Below, one piece after another: positions 7,745-16,236 of a stretch of DNA of 23,290 nucleotides. The notes under the pieces are model-generated. The model saw only the letters and a list, made by a program, of their open reading frames with translations. It had not been told where the DNA came from and made no database searches. This DNA is from Rhodobacterales bacterium UBA3080. GTDB lineage: Bacteria > Pseudomonadota > Alphaproteobacteria > Rhodobacterales > Rhodobacteraceae. Positions within the stretch are counted from its first letter, which is position 1, and every line of letters begins with the position of its first letter. The position numbers were made by a program, and so were the translations under genes. The stretch lies in assembly GCA_002366645.1 (NCBI GenBank), contig DFBM01000190.1, positions 1 through 23,290 of the forward strand, written 5' to 3'.

Positions 7745-8596
7745 TTAGTGCGCAAAAAAGACTGGTACTTTTGCACCATCGAGCATCGCGCTTGTGGTCC
7801 CACCAAACATCCATTGCTGCAACTTCGAATGCCCGTAGGCCCCCATGACAACCAGATCAGAGCCGGTTTCGGTGATGGCCTCGACAATACTGGTCGCGAC
7901 GCCGCGACCTCCGGTTGGCCGCTGTTGCAAAGTGACGTTGCAGCCGTGATGGCTTAACCATGCTGAAACATCAGCCCCCGGATCTTCGCCGTCGGCGTTT
8001 TTGCTCATTATCGGATCAAACAGACCAACGATGACTTCATCCGCACGCTGCAAGACCGGCAAGGCCTGATGGATAGCACGCGAGGATGGCAAGCTGGAGT
8101 TCCACGCAACAAATACGCGCTTCGGTTTTGGTATAATCGCCGCAGCCTCGCCCGCCACAATCACGCCGATGGGTGACCTGAATAGAACGCCGGACAAAAC
8201 ACGGCTGTATACATTATCTTCGAGTGTATTTGATTTTGGCAACATCGCTACATCGCAAACCATGGCTCGTTTCGCGATTTCGGCGTCCAGATTTGCGAGC
8301 TCTGAATACACAGCATTAACGTCGCCTGCGATGTCTGCTTTTTGCAGGATTACCTCGATGCTATTTACCTTGGCACCGAGCTCCGAGATTGTTTCCCGGA
8401 TGTTCATTCCGAAATCATCGGCCACAGTCATCGCGCCATAAGGTATCGCCGAAGCATAGACATTCGCCGACGGTGCGACAGCCACAACCGCCACCGACAG
8501 CCGCGCCTCCAACGAGCGCGCAATTTCCAGAAGCGGATCGAGTTGCTGTTTTGTGCAGTCCATTCCGAGGACTGTTAGAATTGTTTTATGGGTCAT
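7745..8596 (-). CDS. Tandem universal stress protein (UspA family)
   Basis: A 283-residue protein with the length of two fused Usp domains. The first (about 1-140, starting MTHKTILTVLGMD) is divergent. The second (about 155-283) has the strand PKRVFVAWNSSLPSSRAIHQ and the nucleotide-binding loop MGAYGHSKLQQWMFGG followed by TT, close to the G-2X-G-9X-G pattern of ATP-binding Usps. ATG 8594-8596 is chosen because AAAGGAG lies seven bases upstream; the longer frame to 8740 lacks family similarity. An Fnr-type box upstream suggests induction at low oxygen, as known for usp genes of related bacteria. It precedes the Kef-type antiporter, so a joint role in cation or redox stress is plausible. Confidence 0.85.
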   Translation of the reverse strand: MTHKTILTVLGMDCTKQQLDPLLEIARSLEARLSVAVVAVAPSANVYASAIPYGAMTVADDFGMNIRETISELGAKVNSIEVILQKADIAGDVNAVYSELANLDAEIAKRAMVCDVAMLPKSNTLEDNVYSRVLSGVLFRSPIGVIVAGEAAAIIPKPKRVFVAWNSSLPSSRAIHQALPVLQRADEVIVGLFDPIMSKNADGEDPGADVSAWLSHHGCNVTLQQRPTGGRGVATSIVEAITETGSDLVVMGAYGHSKLQQWMFGGTTSAMLDGAKVPVFFAH

Positions 8597-8624
8597 GACG
8601 ATTCTCCTTTGAAAGAATACGAAC

Positions 8625-8665
8625 AGTTTATTCCACATGTTGGCGCAGGCCTTGAGGTGGATCAA
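8625..8665 (-). promoter_or_regulatory. Fnr-type box and -10 element upstream of usp
   Basis: On the minus strand TTGATCCACCTCAA (plus 8652-8665) matches the Fnr/Crp-family half-sites TTGAT-N4-ATCAA at nine of ten positions. TAAACT (plus 8625-8630) is a good -10 element. The start site implied by that -10 (near 8618) lies about 41 bp from the box centre at 8658.5, the spacing of class II Fnr-activated promoters. Spacing and motif are seen directly; the identity of the regulator (FnrL, Nnr or Dnr) cannot be decided. Confidence 0.6.
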
Positions 8666-8803
8666 GAAAGTCTCAACCCGAAATCTGACCTTCATTGCCG
8701 CAGATTGCAAAGCTTTTCCGAAAATCTCGACAATTGGCATTGACCGCCGCGTATTTCGCGTTACCTAGACATACAGGTTTGCAGCAGATAAATCAGGGTA
8801 GGA

Positions 8804-8823
8804 AATGCGGTTTAGACCGCATT
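8804..8823 (+). other. Hairpin next to the mnhAB ribosome-binding site
   Basis: AATGCGGT and ACCGCATT form a perfect 8 bp inverted repeat with loop TTAG, ending 12 bases before the mnhAB start and just before GGACAGGGAAC, which carries the ribosome site. It could modulate translation initiation or be a protein operator. No T-run follows, so it is not a terminator. Confidence 0.45.
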
Positions 8824-8835
8824 GGACAGGGAACA

Positions 8836-11700
8836 ATGGACGAAACATCTTCTTTTTTGCCTTTGATTGCGGCCATGCCATTCATTGGCGCTCTTCTTCC
8901 AGGATTAATGATACGCGCGGGACGCAACGTCAGCGCCTTGTCGGCCGGTTTTGCGACGCTTCTCGCCCTTATAATGCTGATACTCGAAGCGCCGGCGGTG
9001 ATGCGCGGTGAAGTTATCCGTGCAGACATCGACTGGATGCCATTACTTGGCCTAAACGTCAGCTTTTTCCTTGATGGACTGGGGTTACTGTTTGCCCTAA
9101 TGATTTTGGGCATCGGGCTGCTAATTATTCTTTATGCCCGGTTCTATCTGTCAAAATCAGACCCGATGGGTCAGTTTTACACCTATCTACTACTATTTCA
9201 GGGTGCGATGCTCGGGATCGTTCTGTCGAATAACGTATTGCTTTTGTTGATTTTCTGGGAGCTAACTAGTCTTTCCTCGTTCCTACTCATCGGTTATTGG
9301 AAGCACCTTCCCGAGGGGCGACAAGGCGCGCGTATGGCATTGGCTGTCACCGGCATGGGCGGTTTGGCGATGATCGGGGGAATGCTAATCCTGGGTGACA
9401 TCGCAGGCAGCTATGATTTGACGGTTATCCTAGCGCATGGTGAAGCTATTAAATCCTCACCGATGTATATGCCCGCTCTTATCTTGATTCTTCTCGGCGC
9501 TTTTACAAAATCGGCCCAGTTCCCGTTCCATTTCTGGCTTCCACACGCCATGGCCGCACCTACACCGGTTTCGGCGTACCTGCACTCCGCGACCATGGTG
9601 AAAGCCGGTATCTTCCTGATGGCAAGACTCTGGCCAGCTTTGGCAGGTACGGATGCGTGGTTCTACATCGTCGGAACAACCGGTCTGGTGACAATGCTTG
9701 TCGGCGCTTCGATCGCTTTGTTCAAAGATGACCTAAAGGCACTGCTTGCCTATTCGACCGTTAGTCACCTCGGGTTGATTACAATGCTATTGGGTTTTGG
9801 CACCAAAGCGGCAGCAGTGGCGGCGATTTTCCATATTATCAACCACGTGACATTTAAAGCGGCGCTGTTCATGACCGCCGGAATTGTCGATCATAGCGCC
9901 CACACCAGAGACATCAAACGTCTGGGCGGACTTGCAGCGTTTATGCCGATCACAGCCGTAATCGCCACGATTTCGGCTCTGTCAATGGCCGGGATTCCGT
10001 TCCTGAATGGGTTCCTCTCAAAAGAGATGATGCTGGAAGAAGCAGCTCACACAGTTTGGCTTGGCAACCATTGGGTTGTTCCAGCGCTCGCCACATTTGG
10101 GGCGCTTTTGTCCGTGGCTTACTCCCTCCGCTTCATCGCACATGTATTTTTGGGGCCAAAGCGGGACGACTACCCTGCTAAACCGCATGATCCTGAATTC
10201 GGACTTTGGGCAGCGCCAGCATTACTCGCTACATTGGTCGTCTTGATCGGCATATTTCCACAGGCCATAGCCGCCCCGCTTGTCGCGCTAACTTCAGGCG
10301 CCGTTATCGGTGGGGAGGTATCTTATCTCCACCTGAAACTTTGGCATGGCGTTACTCCGGCCCTCTACATGAGCATTATCGCCGTCGGTGGCGGTGCAAT
10401 GCTTCTATGGCAGCACAAACTTCTAGAGCGTATCTGGCTTGCGACGCCACGCCCCGAAGCCAAGCGCCTGTTTGATCTATTCGTCGATGGATTGGTCACC
10501 GTGACGCGCTCCATTTCGGAAGTACTGCATAATGGCGCTATCAGTCGATATCTGGCGGTGTTTGTTTTAACCACTGTAAGCCTCGGAACAATCGCGTTCC
10601 TTGGCGGAGCGCATGGTGCGGGTGGTAGAGAGTTGCTGTCGATACCTGCACCCGCCTTTGCTGCGTGGGGATTGTTGGTGGTTGCCGCCATCTCCGTAGT
10701 GACGGTCCACAGACGCCGTTTCCTCGCTCTTGTGCTTATCGGTGTTATCGGACTGACCGTGTCACTAGGGTTCGTATACCTGTCCGCGCCTGACCTTGCG
10801 ATGACGCAGATTTCGGTCGAGATCGTGACGATTATGCTCATGCTTTTGGCGTTGAACTTCCTTCCCAAAGAAACCCCGAAAGAAAGCAGCGTGCTGCGCC
10901 GTAGCCGTGACGCGATCATCGCTATTGCATCCGGTGGCGCGATAGCCGCGCTCTCCTACGCCTTTATGACGCGCGACTTCAGCACGATTTCAACCTTCCA
11001 CCTCGACAACTCCTACACTGGCGGGGGTGGCAAGAACGTGGTTAACGTAATTCTGGTCGACTTCCGTGGTTTTGATACCTTCGGGGAAATCATCGTGCTC
11101 GGTATCGCAGCCCTGACGATCTACGCCCTGATGGAGGCGCTGTTATCCGGCCCTGCCTCGCGCAAACTGACGACTTGGGTCTTTGATCAACCTAAATCTC
11201 GCGACCGCCACCCGTTAATGATGGTAGTGGTAACGCGCGCGTTGATGCCTATCGCGATTATGGTCGGTGTATTTGTATTCTTGCGTGGCCACAATGACCC
11301 CGGAGGCGGGTTTATCGCCGGTCTGATCATCGCCATCGCGTTGTTGATGCAATATATGGCTAGCGGGTTCGTGTGGGCTCAAGAACGCCAGCGGATGGAG
11401 TATCATACGATGATCGGACTTGGCGTATTAATCGCCGGATTCACCGGAATCGGTTCGTGGTTCGCGGGCAAGCCTTTCCTGACAAGCGCGTTTGGTTATG
11501 TGACACTACCTCCGCTCGAAAAATTCGAACTCGCAACTGCGGCATTGTTTGACCTCGGTGTGTTCTTGACCGTCGTCGGGGCCGTGATGCTTGCGCTTTA
11601 TAGCTTGTCACGTATTGCTCGCCGCGCTGGGGAAACTGTCAACGTAGAAGCGATGGATTACGATCCTTCAGAAGTCCAATCGACATCGGAGGATACCTGA
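8836..11700 (+). CDS. mnhA: Mrp/Pha Na+(K+)/H+ antiporter subunit A fused to subunit B
   Basis: The 954-residue fused MnhA-MnhB subunit of a seven-part cation/proton antiporter, related to complex I subunit NuoL. Residues about 65-440 form the proton-antiporter core with the conserved Glu142 in FWELTSLSSF, Lys225 in GAFTKSAQFPFHFWLPH and LHSATMVKAG (249-258). A DUF4040/MbhD-like part follows (about 640-705, including SAPDLAMTQISVEIVTIML). From about residue 787 the MnhB domain begins, with the signature GHNDPGGGFIAGL. A-B fusion is known in Sinorhizobium PhaAB and many alphaproteobacteria (Group 2 Mrp). ATG 8836 is chosen for its ribosome site (ACAGGGAAC) and family N-terminus; the frame open from 8695 is not coding-like. 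First gene of the operon, 1 bp before mnhC. Homologues are also named phaAB or mrpA. Confidence 0.93.
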   Translation: MDETSSFLPLIAAMPFIGALLPGLMIRAGRNVSALSAGFATLLALIMLILEAPAVMRGEVIRADIDWMPLLGLNVSFFLDGLGLLFALMILGIGLLIILYARFYLSKSDPMGQFYTYLLLFQGAMLGIVLSNNVLLLLIFWELTSLSSFLLIGYWKHLPEGRQGARMALAVTGMGGLAMIGGMLILGDIAGSYDLTVILAHGEAIKSSPMYMPALILILLGAFTKSAQFPFHFWLPHAMAAPTPVSAYLHSATMVKAGIFLMARLWPALAGTDAWFYIVGTTGLVTMLVGASIALFKDDLKALLAYSTVSHLGLITMLLGFGTKAAAVAAIFHIINHVTFKAALFMTAGIVDHSAHTRDIKRLGGLAAFMPITAVIATISALSMAGIPFLNGFLSKEMMLEEAAHTVWLGNHWVVPALATFGALLSVAYSLRFIAHVFLGPKRDDYPAKPHDPEFGLWAAPALLATLVVLIGIFPQAIAAPLVALTSGAVIGGEVSYLHLKLWHGVTPALYMSIIAVGGGAMLLWQHKLLERIWLATPRPEAKRLFDLFVDGLVTVTRSISEVLHNGAISRYLAVFVLTTVSLGTIAFLGGAHGAGGRELLSIPAPAFAAWGLLVVAAISVVTVHRRRFLALVLIGVIGLTVSLGFVYLSAPDLAMTQISVEIVTIMLMLLALNFLPKETPKESSVLRRSRDAIIAIASGGAIAALSYAFMTRDFSTISTFHLDNSYTGGGGKNVVNVILVDFRGFDTFGEIIVLGIAALTIYALMEALLSGPASRKLTTWVFDQPKSRDRHPLMMVVVTRALMPIAIMVGVFVFLRGHNDPGGGFIAGLIIAIALLMQYMASGFVWAQERQRMEYHTMIGLGVLIAGFTGIGSWFAGKPFLTSAFGYVTLPPLEKFELATAALFDLGVFLTVVGAVMLALYSLSRIARRAGETVNVEAMDYDPSEVQSTSEDT

Positions 11701-11701
11701 C

Positions 11702-12046
11702 ATGGAAATGCTAGTCGCAAGCGCCATCGGCGTGCTGACGGCCGCCGGAATCTACCTGATCCTGCGCCTACGCGCCTTCCCCGTCATTCTAGGCACCGCA
11801 ATGCTTTCGTATGCGGTTAACGTATTTCTTTTCTCGACAGGTCGCCTAGCTGTAAACGCGCCGCCGATCCTGACTAAAACCGCTGAAAGCTATACCGACC
11901 CGCTACCACAAGCCTTGGTTCTAACAGCGATCGTGATTTCTTTCGGTATGACCGCGGTTGTCGTGATGATTGCACTTGGTGCCTACCTAGAAACGGGCAC
12001 TGACAAAATCGACATTGCAACTGACGAAGAAGGAGATGCCGCGTGA
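11702..12046 (+). CDS. mnhC: Mrp antiporter subunit C (NuoK-like)
   Basis: A 114-residue membrane protein with three hydrophobic helices, the size and layout of MnhC and complex I NuoK. Visible: IGVLTAAGIYLILRLRAFPVILGTAMLSYAVNVF split over helices 1-2 and DPLPQALVLTAIVISFGMTAVVV in helix 3 with the family DPLPQALVLTAIVI signature. It follows mnhAB by one base and its TGA overlaps the mnhD GTG start, implying translational coupling. Needed with A and D for assembly of the membrane complex in known Mrp systems. Confidence 0.93.
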   Translation: MEMLVASAIGVLTAAGIYLILRLRAFPVILGTAMLSYAVNVFLFSTGRLAVNAPPILTKTAESYTDPLPQALVLTAIVISFGMTAVVVMIALGAYLETGTDKIDIATDEEGDAA

Positions 12047-13575
12047 ACCACTGGATAATCGCGCCTGTCATTCTTCCCGCGCTGCTCGCCCCTGTACTAG
12101 CGGCTGTGATGCGCCATGATATCGTCCTCTCGCGAGTGTTTTCGCTGGCGGGAACGATTGCCCTTGTAGTGATAGCACTTGGACTGGCCAGTCTGGCCTC
12201 CTCGGGCGGAACATTTGTCTATGAACTAGGCAACTGGCCTGGGCCGTTTGGTATCGTATTGGTGCTGGATCGACTATCTGCGCTGATGCTACTGATAACA
12301 TCGGTGCTGGCGCTTATTGTGTTGTTATACGCCATTGGCTCCGGATGGGATAAACGCGGACGGCATTTTCATCCACTGTTCCAGTTCCAACTCATGGGCG
12401 TCAGCGGAGCGTTTCTTACCGGCGACGCCTTCAACCTGTTCGTGTTCTTCGAGGTATTGTTGATTGCATCCTACGGGCTAATGATCTTCGGTGGCGGCGG
12501 CATGCGACTACGCGCCGGGCTTCAGTATGTAGTGATGAACCTTGCGGGTTCGACACTGTTTCTTATCGCCTTGGGAACCTTGTACGCAGTTACGGGCACA
12601 CTGAATATTGCGGATCTCGCGGTTAAAGTTCGCGAACTGCCGCTTGAAGATGCCGCATTGTTGCGCGTCGCAGCAATGCTTCTGATGATCGTCTTCGCGG
12701 TTAAAGCCGCGCTGTTTCCGGTGCAATTCTGGCTGCCAGCGACCTATACAAACGCACCGGCGCCAGTCGCCGCGCTGTTCGCAATTATGACCAAAGTCGG
12801 TGCTTACGCTATTCTCCGTTTTTACACGACCGTATTTGGCCCCGACGTTGACGCGACCGGATCAATGCCTGCCGACTGGTTAATGCCTGCCGCGTTGATC
12901 ACACTCGTTTTGGGCGTGGTTGGCGTTCTGGGCGCAAGGCGACTGGTTCCGCTCGCATCGTTTGCAGTTCTCGCGTCGATGGGAACGTTGATGATTGCGA
13001 TTTCCTTGTTTACGCCTCAAGCAACCATGGCGGCGCTTTACTATATGGTGCATTCCACTTTCGCTGCCGCCGCGCTGTTCCTGCTTGCAGACCTGATAAT
13101 ATCGCGCCGCGGCGACAATGCCGACTGGTTGAAGACAGCCCTGCCGATATCGCAGAACGGACTTCTTGCAGCCTTGTTCTTTTTGGTTGCTATTGCTGTT
13201 AGCGGGATGCCCCCGCTTAGCGGATTCCTAGGAAAATTGCTGGTTCTGGACGCAGCGCAATCCTCAGTAGATATGGCGCTGATCTGGGCTACAATTCTGG
13301 TGACATCGCTTGTCATGGTGGTAGGATTCGCCCGCGCTGGTAGCGTGCTTTTCTGGAAATCTTCGACACTGAAAACCGAAGCCGCCAGCGAGTCATCGCC
13401 CTATATCGAACCTATACCGACACCTGTGCTACCAATCATATCCGCAGCGGCGCCAATCGTAGTGCTGATCCTTCTAACTGTATTCGCCGGTCCTGCAACC
13501 AACTACATGCAAGCAACGGCTACGCAGCTTTTTGATATCTCTGGTTATGTTAACGCCGTGCTAGGAGCGAACTGA
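12043..13575 (+). CDS. mnhD: Mrp antiporter subunit D (NuoN/NuoM-like)
   Basis: A 510-residue polytopic protein of the proton-antiporter/complex I M-N family, the second presumed ion-translocating subunit. The conserved Glu137 lies in NLFVFFEVLLIASYG, Lys221 in VFAVKAALFPVQFWLP and Lys251 in FAIMTKVGAYAILRF. The start is GTG 12043-12045, overlapping the mnhC stop as GTGA, with AAGGAG seven bases upstream, which supports GTG over any later Met. The next gene mnhE starts 13 bp after the TGA. The family is certain; ion specificity (Na+ or K+) cannot be read from the sequence. Confidence 0.94.
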   Translation: MNHWIIAPVILPALLAPVLAAVMRHDIVLSRVFSLAGTIALVVIALGLASLASSGGTFVYELGNWPGPFGIVLVLDRLSALMLLITSVLALIVLLYAIGSGWDKRGRHFHPLFQFQLMGVSGAFLTGDAFNLFVFFEVLLIASYGLMIFGGGGMRLRAGLQYVVMNLAGSTLFLIALGTLYAVTGTLNIADLAVKVRELPLEDAALLRVAAMLLMIVFAVKAALFPVQFWLPATYTNAPAPVAALFAIMTKVGAYAILRFYTTVFGPDVDATGSMPADWLMPAALITLVLGVVGVLGARRLVPLASFAVLASMGTLMIAISLFTPQATMAALYYMVHSTFAAAALFLLADLIISRRGDNADWLKTALPISQNGLLAALFFLVAIAVSGMPPLSGFLGKLLVLDAAQSSVDMALIWATILVTSLVMVVGFARAGSVLFWKSSTLKTEAASESSPYIEPIPTPVLPIISAAAPIVVLILLTVFAGPATNYMQATATQLFDISGYVNAVLGAN

Positions 13576-13588
13576 TGGGATACGAGCA

Positions 13589-14080
13589 ATGATCCGCAAA
13601 ATCTTTCCCCACCCCCTTCTGAGCGTGATGTTAACGGTTGTCTGGCTGCTACTTGTCAATTCGATTGCCTTAGGCAGTATCGTAATGGGGTTGATACTGG
13701 GTATCCTCACACCGATTTTTTCGGCACCGTTTTGGCCCAATCGCCCAAAGCTTCGCAATCCGTTGATGATCATGGAATACATGGCCGTCGTGCTTTGGGA
13801 TATCGTCGTGGCGAATATATCGGTTGCCGGTATTGTTTTGTTCAAACGAAATCAGGACATGCGCCCGGCGTGGATAATGGTACCACTTGAATTGACATCG
13901 CCAGAAGCAATCACAGTTCTAGCGGGAACTATTACGATGACCCCCGGAACCGTAACGAGCATGGTCGCCGCAGACGGGCGGAGTTTGCTGGTACATTGCC
14001 TACACACCGACGATCCGGACGGGGTCCGCGACGAGATTAAAAACCGGTATGAACGCCGCTTGCTGGAGGTTTTCTCATGA
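13589..14080 (+). CDS. mnhE: Mrp antiporter subunit E
   Basis: A 163-residue MnhE-family protein: two to three N-terminal hydrophobic helices (about 10-85) and a soluble C-terminal domain. Family hallmarks are WPNRPKLRNP before the third helix, LFKRNQDMRPAWIMVPLEL and ITVLAGTITMTPGTVTS (about 107-123). MnhE has no complex I counterpart and is thought to help assemble or stabilise the complex. Its stop overlaps the mnhF start (ATGA), so the two are probably translationally coupled. Confidence 0.93.
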   Translation: MIRKIFPHPLLSVMLTVVWLLLVNSIALGSIVMGLILGILTPIFSAPFWPNRPKLRNPLMIMEYMAVVLWDIVVANISVAGIVLFKRNQDMRPAWIMVPLELTSPEAITVLAGTITMTPGTVTSMVAADGRSLLVHCLHTDDPDGVRDEIKNRYERRLLEVFS

Positions 14081-14346
14081 TAACATATGCCCTGATGTTT
14101 GGCCTCGGAAGCTTTGGACTGGCGCTCGTTTTCAACCTTTACCGGATCATCCGCGCAGACAATTTGGCGGACCGGATTTTGGCCTTGGACACCATGGTGA
14201 TCAACTCGATTGCAATCCTGATCCTTTTCGGAATCCTAGAGAGCACGCGGGTTTACTTCGAAGCGTCAATGCTTTTCGCAATGGTGGGGTTTGTCTCGAC
14301 CGTAGCCTATTGCCGCTTTTTGCTTCGCGGCGACATCATAGAATAG
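14077..14346 (+). CDS. mnhF: Mrp antiporter subunit F
   Basis: An 89-residue protein with three hydrophobic segments, typical of MnhF/PhaF. The family stretch NLYRIIRADNLADRILALD occupies about residues 20-38 between helices 1 and 2. It overlaps mnhE by four bases and precedes mnhG by 9 bp, in the standard E-F-G order of mrp operons. A small structural subunit required for activity in characterised Mrp systems. Confidence 0.92.
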   Translation: MITYALMFGLGSFGLALVFNLYRIIRADNLADRILALDTMVINSIAILILFGILESTRVYFEASMLFAMVGFVSTVAYCRFLLRGDIIE

Positions 14347-14355
14347 GACGGAAAC

Positions 14356-14742
14356 ATGGCACATTTTTCAGAAATTCTGGTTTCGTTTTTCATTGTCGTC
14401 GGCGGCATCTTCGGGCTTGTCGGTTCATTCGGTCTGGTAAAGCTTCCTGATACTATGCGCCGCCTGCACGGTCCGACCAAGGCAACCACCCTTGGCGTAG
14501 GCGGGGTGCTAATTGCGTCGATGCTTTACTTTTTGTTGTTTGAAGGTAAACTTTCCTTTCACGAGCTCATGATCACTGTCTTCCTGTTTTTGACAGCTCC
14601 GGTTACCGCGAATTTTATCGCAAAAACCTACATGCACCTGAAAGTAAAACCATCCGAATTGCCAGAAACCAGCACCGAATATGGTTGGGCCGGTTACGAC
14701 GATCCACCTGTTGAAGTAACGGAACAATCGGAAAAGAAATAA
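14356..14742 (+). CDS. mnhG: Mrp antiporter subunit G
   Basis: A 128-residue MnhG/PhaG protein, the last gene of the operon. Three hydrophobic helices span about residues 5-95, with the family motif FGLVGSFGLVKLPDTMRRLH (23-42 region) and HGPTKATTLGVGGVL after it. The C-terminal tail (about 105-128) is hydrophilic and acidic. GGACGGAAAC before the ATG provides the ribosome site. It converges on the next gene with only 9 bp between stops; I see no terminator hairpin in that short gap. Confidence 0.92.
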   Translation: MAHFSEILVSFFIVVGGIFGLVGSFGLVKLPDTMRRLHGPTKATTLGVGGVLIASMLYFLLFEGKLSFHELMITVFLFLTAPVTANFIAKTYMHLKVKPSELPETSTEYGWAGYDDPPVEVTEQSEKK

Positions 14743-14751
14743 GTCGAAACC

Positions 14752-15477
14752 CTAACGCGCGCAGTCGAGCCATAATTGATCGAGCCTGTCGATCTCTTCG
14801 ACGTTAAATCTTTCCGTTTCTTTCCAGTACTTTCCGCTTTCAACGAAATAGTCCAACGATCGTTCTTTCGCTAGCGCGGTTTCAACGACGGTTGAGTTAT
14901 ATTCTTTGGAACCCGGATAATTGGACGAGGCTATGTCTTCGAAAGTAATTCGAGGGAACGTTAAGCGGCTTTCAGATTGGCTTGATAAGTTGAAGGTCTG
15001 GCACCCTGCTTGCTGACCTAAAGCACCAAATCTCGTCGCTTTGGCCTCCAGATTTCTAAGCGTCGGGTCAACACGAAGCGGATCTGCGGTGCCTCGACCA
15101 TAGAAATGGGTGTTGGCTCCACTATAGACCATATCACATCCAAGAAACGCGATTACGTCTGGCCGAAACGTGAAAAGGCTCCAGTAGGCGGCCGTAAACG
15201 CCATAGTCCCGCCTGCGTAGACGAAGCCACCAAATTCATTTTGCGCGGGGACGTACTCATCGGCGGAATGCAACGATTGATCCGCCCCCGCGATCGGATG
15301 CTTTTCTATTGGAAAATCCGACGGAAATATTGAATGGGTCCAGTCCGGAGTGATACGCCACGCGTTGTTTATCGCGACGACGGCATCAAAAACGCTGACA
15401 TCCCTGTCTGCGGCTTCAACGGCATCTGGTGCACTACCGAGAATTAGGATTTTTCGGTATTTATCACGAAATGGCAC
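14752..15477 (-). CDS. Uncharacterised protein, possibly glycosyltransferase-29/DUF115-like
   Basis: A 241-residue soluble protein that I do not recognise with certainty. The N-terminal KILILGSAPDAVEA (9-22), FDAVVAINNAWRITPDW (30-46) and the central FLGCDMVYSG and THFYGRGTADPLR resemble proteins that sit in cell-surface glycan loci (sialyltransferase GT29-like or DUF115/MptE-like Rossmann folds with a glycine-rich nucleotide loop). No signal peptide or membrane helix is visible. The start appears to be GTG 15475-15477 with only a weak AGAG upstream; the next in-frame Met is too far inside. It lies 6 bp after the DUF302 gene on the same strand, so the two are probably cotranscribed, although no functional link is obvious. 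Confidence 0.6.
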   Translation of the reverse strand: MPFRDKYRKILILGSAPDAVEAADRDVSVFDAVVAINNAWRITPDWTHSIFPSDFPIEKHPIAGADQSLHSADEYVPAQNEFGGFVYAGGTMAFTAAYWSLFTFRPDVIAFLGCDMVYSGANTHFYGRGTADPLRVDPTLRNLEAKATRFGALGQQAGCQTFNLSSQSESRLTFPRITFEDIASSNYPGSKEYNSTVVETALAKERSLDYFVESGKYWKETERFNVEEIDRLDQLWLDCAR

Positions 15478-15483
15478 GGCGCT

Positions 15484-16071
15484 CTAGAAATCGCCTTCGG
15501 CCGCACGCTCCAGAATATCCAACAGGATTTCTTTCACTTCCAAAGCTTCAGCCAACAGTTCGGGCGGTAATGTTTCTCCGCCGTAGATCATCATGTCCAT
15601 GTCGAGGGTGTAAATCCACAACTGCCCTTCCTCGTCCTCCACAAGAGAGACTCGACACGGAAGATAAGCTGCGTACGCGATGTCATGCTCGATCATCTTT
15701 GCGGCGGTCAAGGGATTGCAATAAAGATATATGTTCAGCTTGCGCCATGGCTCTCCGGTCATCGCGGCGACCTGATCGCCAAGCGGCAATTCTCCAACAC
15801 CTCGGATATTTCGTTCAATCGCGATTTGTTTGATGGACTGGTCCACATCCTCAAAAGTTAGCCCGTCGGCAACTTTTGCGCTCCAAACCGTAGCGGCAAC
15901 GGAATTACCGGTTTCCACCAGCCGGTCGGTCATATCCTTGTACGTTTTAAAAGCCTTCTCGTCGAATCCGTCGAAGGCGACCTTATATTTGTACAGCGCT
16001 GGTCCCTGCCAAACGACAAATCCAACAGCTAAAACGCCCAAAAGTGCCAATATATTTCGGATATACCCCAT
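15484..16071 (-). CDS. Membrane-anchored DUF302 protein
   Basis: A 195-residue protein with one N-terminal hydrophobic segment (about 5-25), probably anchoring it to the inner membrane with the body in the periplasm. The C-terminal half (about 85-170) fits the DUF302 fold: NIYLYCNPLTAAKMIEHDIAYAAYLPCRV, split here between strand and helix, then EGQLWIYTLDMDMM. DUF302 has no settled biochemical function. ATG 16069-16071 is preceded by AGGGG. It is divergent from dctB and just upstream of the unknown gene ending at 14752. Confidence 0.7.
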   Translation of the reverse strand: MGYIRNILALLGVLAVGFVVWQGPALYKYKVAFDGFDEKAFKTYKDMTDRLVETGNSVAATVWSAKVADGLTFEDVDQSIKQIAIERNIRGVGELPLGDQVAAMTGEPWRKLNIYLYCNPLTAAKMIEHDIAYAAYLPCRVSLVEDEEGQLWIYTLDMDMMIYGGETLPPELLAEALEVKEILLDILERAAEGDF

Positions 16072-16109
16072 CGGAATTGCCCCTGATTTTTTAATTATAA
16101 AGAAACATT

Positions 16110-16137
16110 ATGATACATGAATGTAGCGCTTAGGCAA
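16110..16137 (-). promoter_or_regulatory. Candidate promoter of the DUF302 operon with an inverted repeat
   Basis: On the minus strand TTGCCT (plus 16132-16137) and TATCAT (plus 16110-16115) are spaced 16 bp. The inverted repeat TACAT-GA-ATGTA at 16114-16125 overlaps the -10 side and could be an operator. Short motifs, low confidence. Confidence 0.35.
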
Positions 16138-16236
16138 GTTTTACGAAATTTCAGCGGTTCTTGGCGTAAATCGGAATTCCATCACGTAGGCACGACCCTC
16201 GTCGACATGATAAATGCAATGCCTTAAGAAATACGT

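Noticed and set aside
8695..8835. N-terminal extension of the mnhAB reading frame
   Set aside because: The 47 extra residues are not membrane-like, and ATG 8836 matches the family N-terminus and has a ribosome site.
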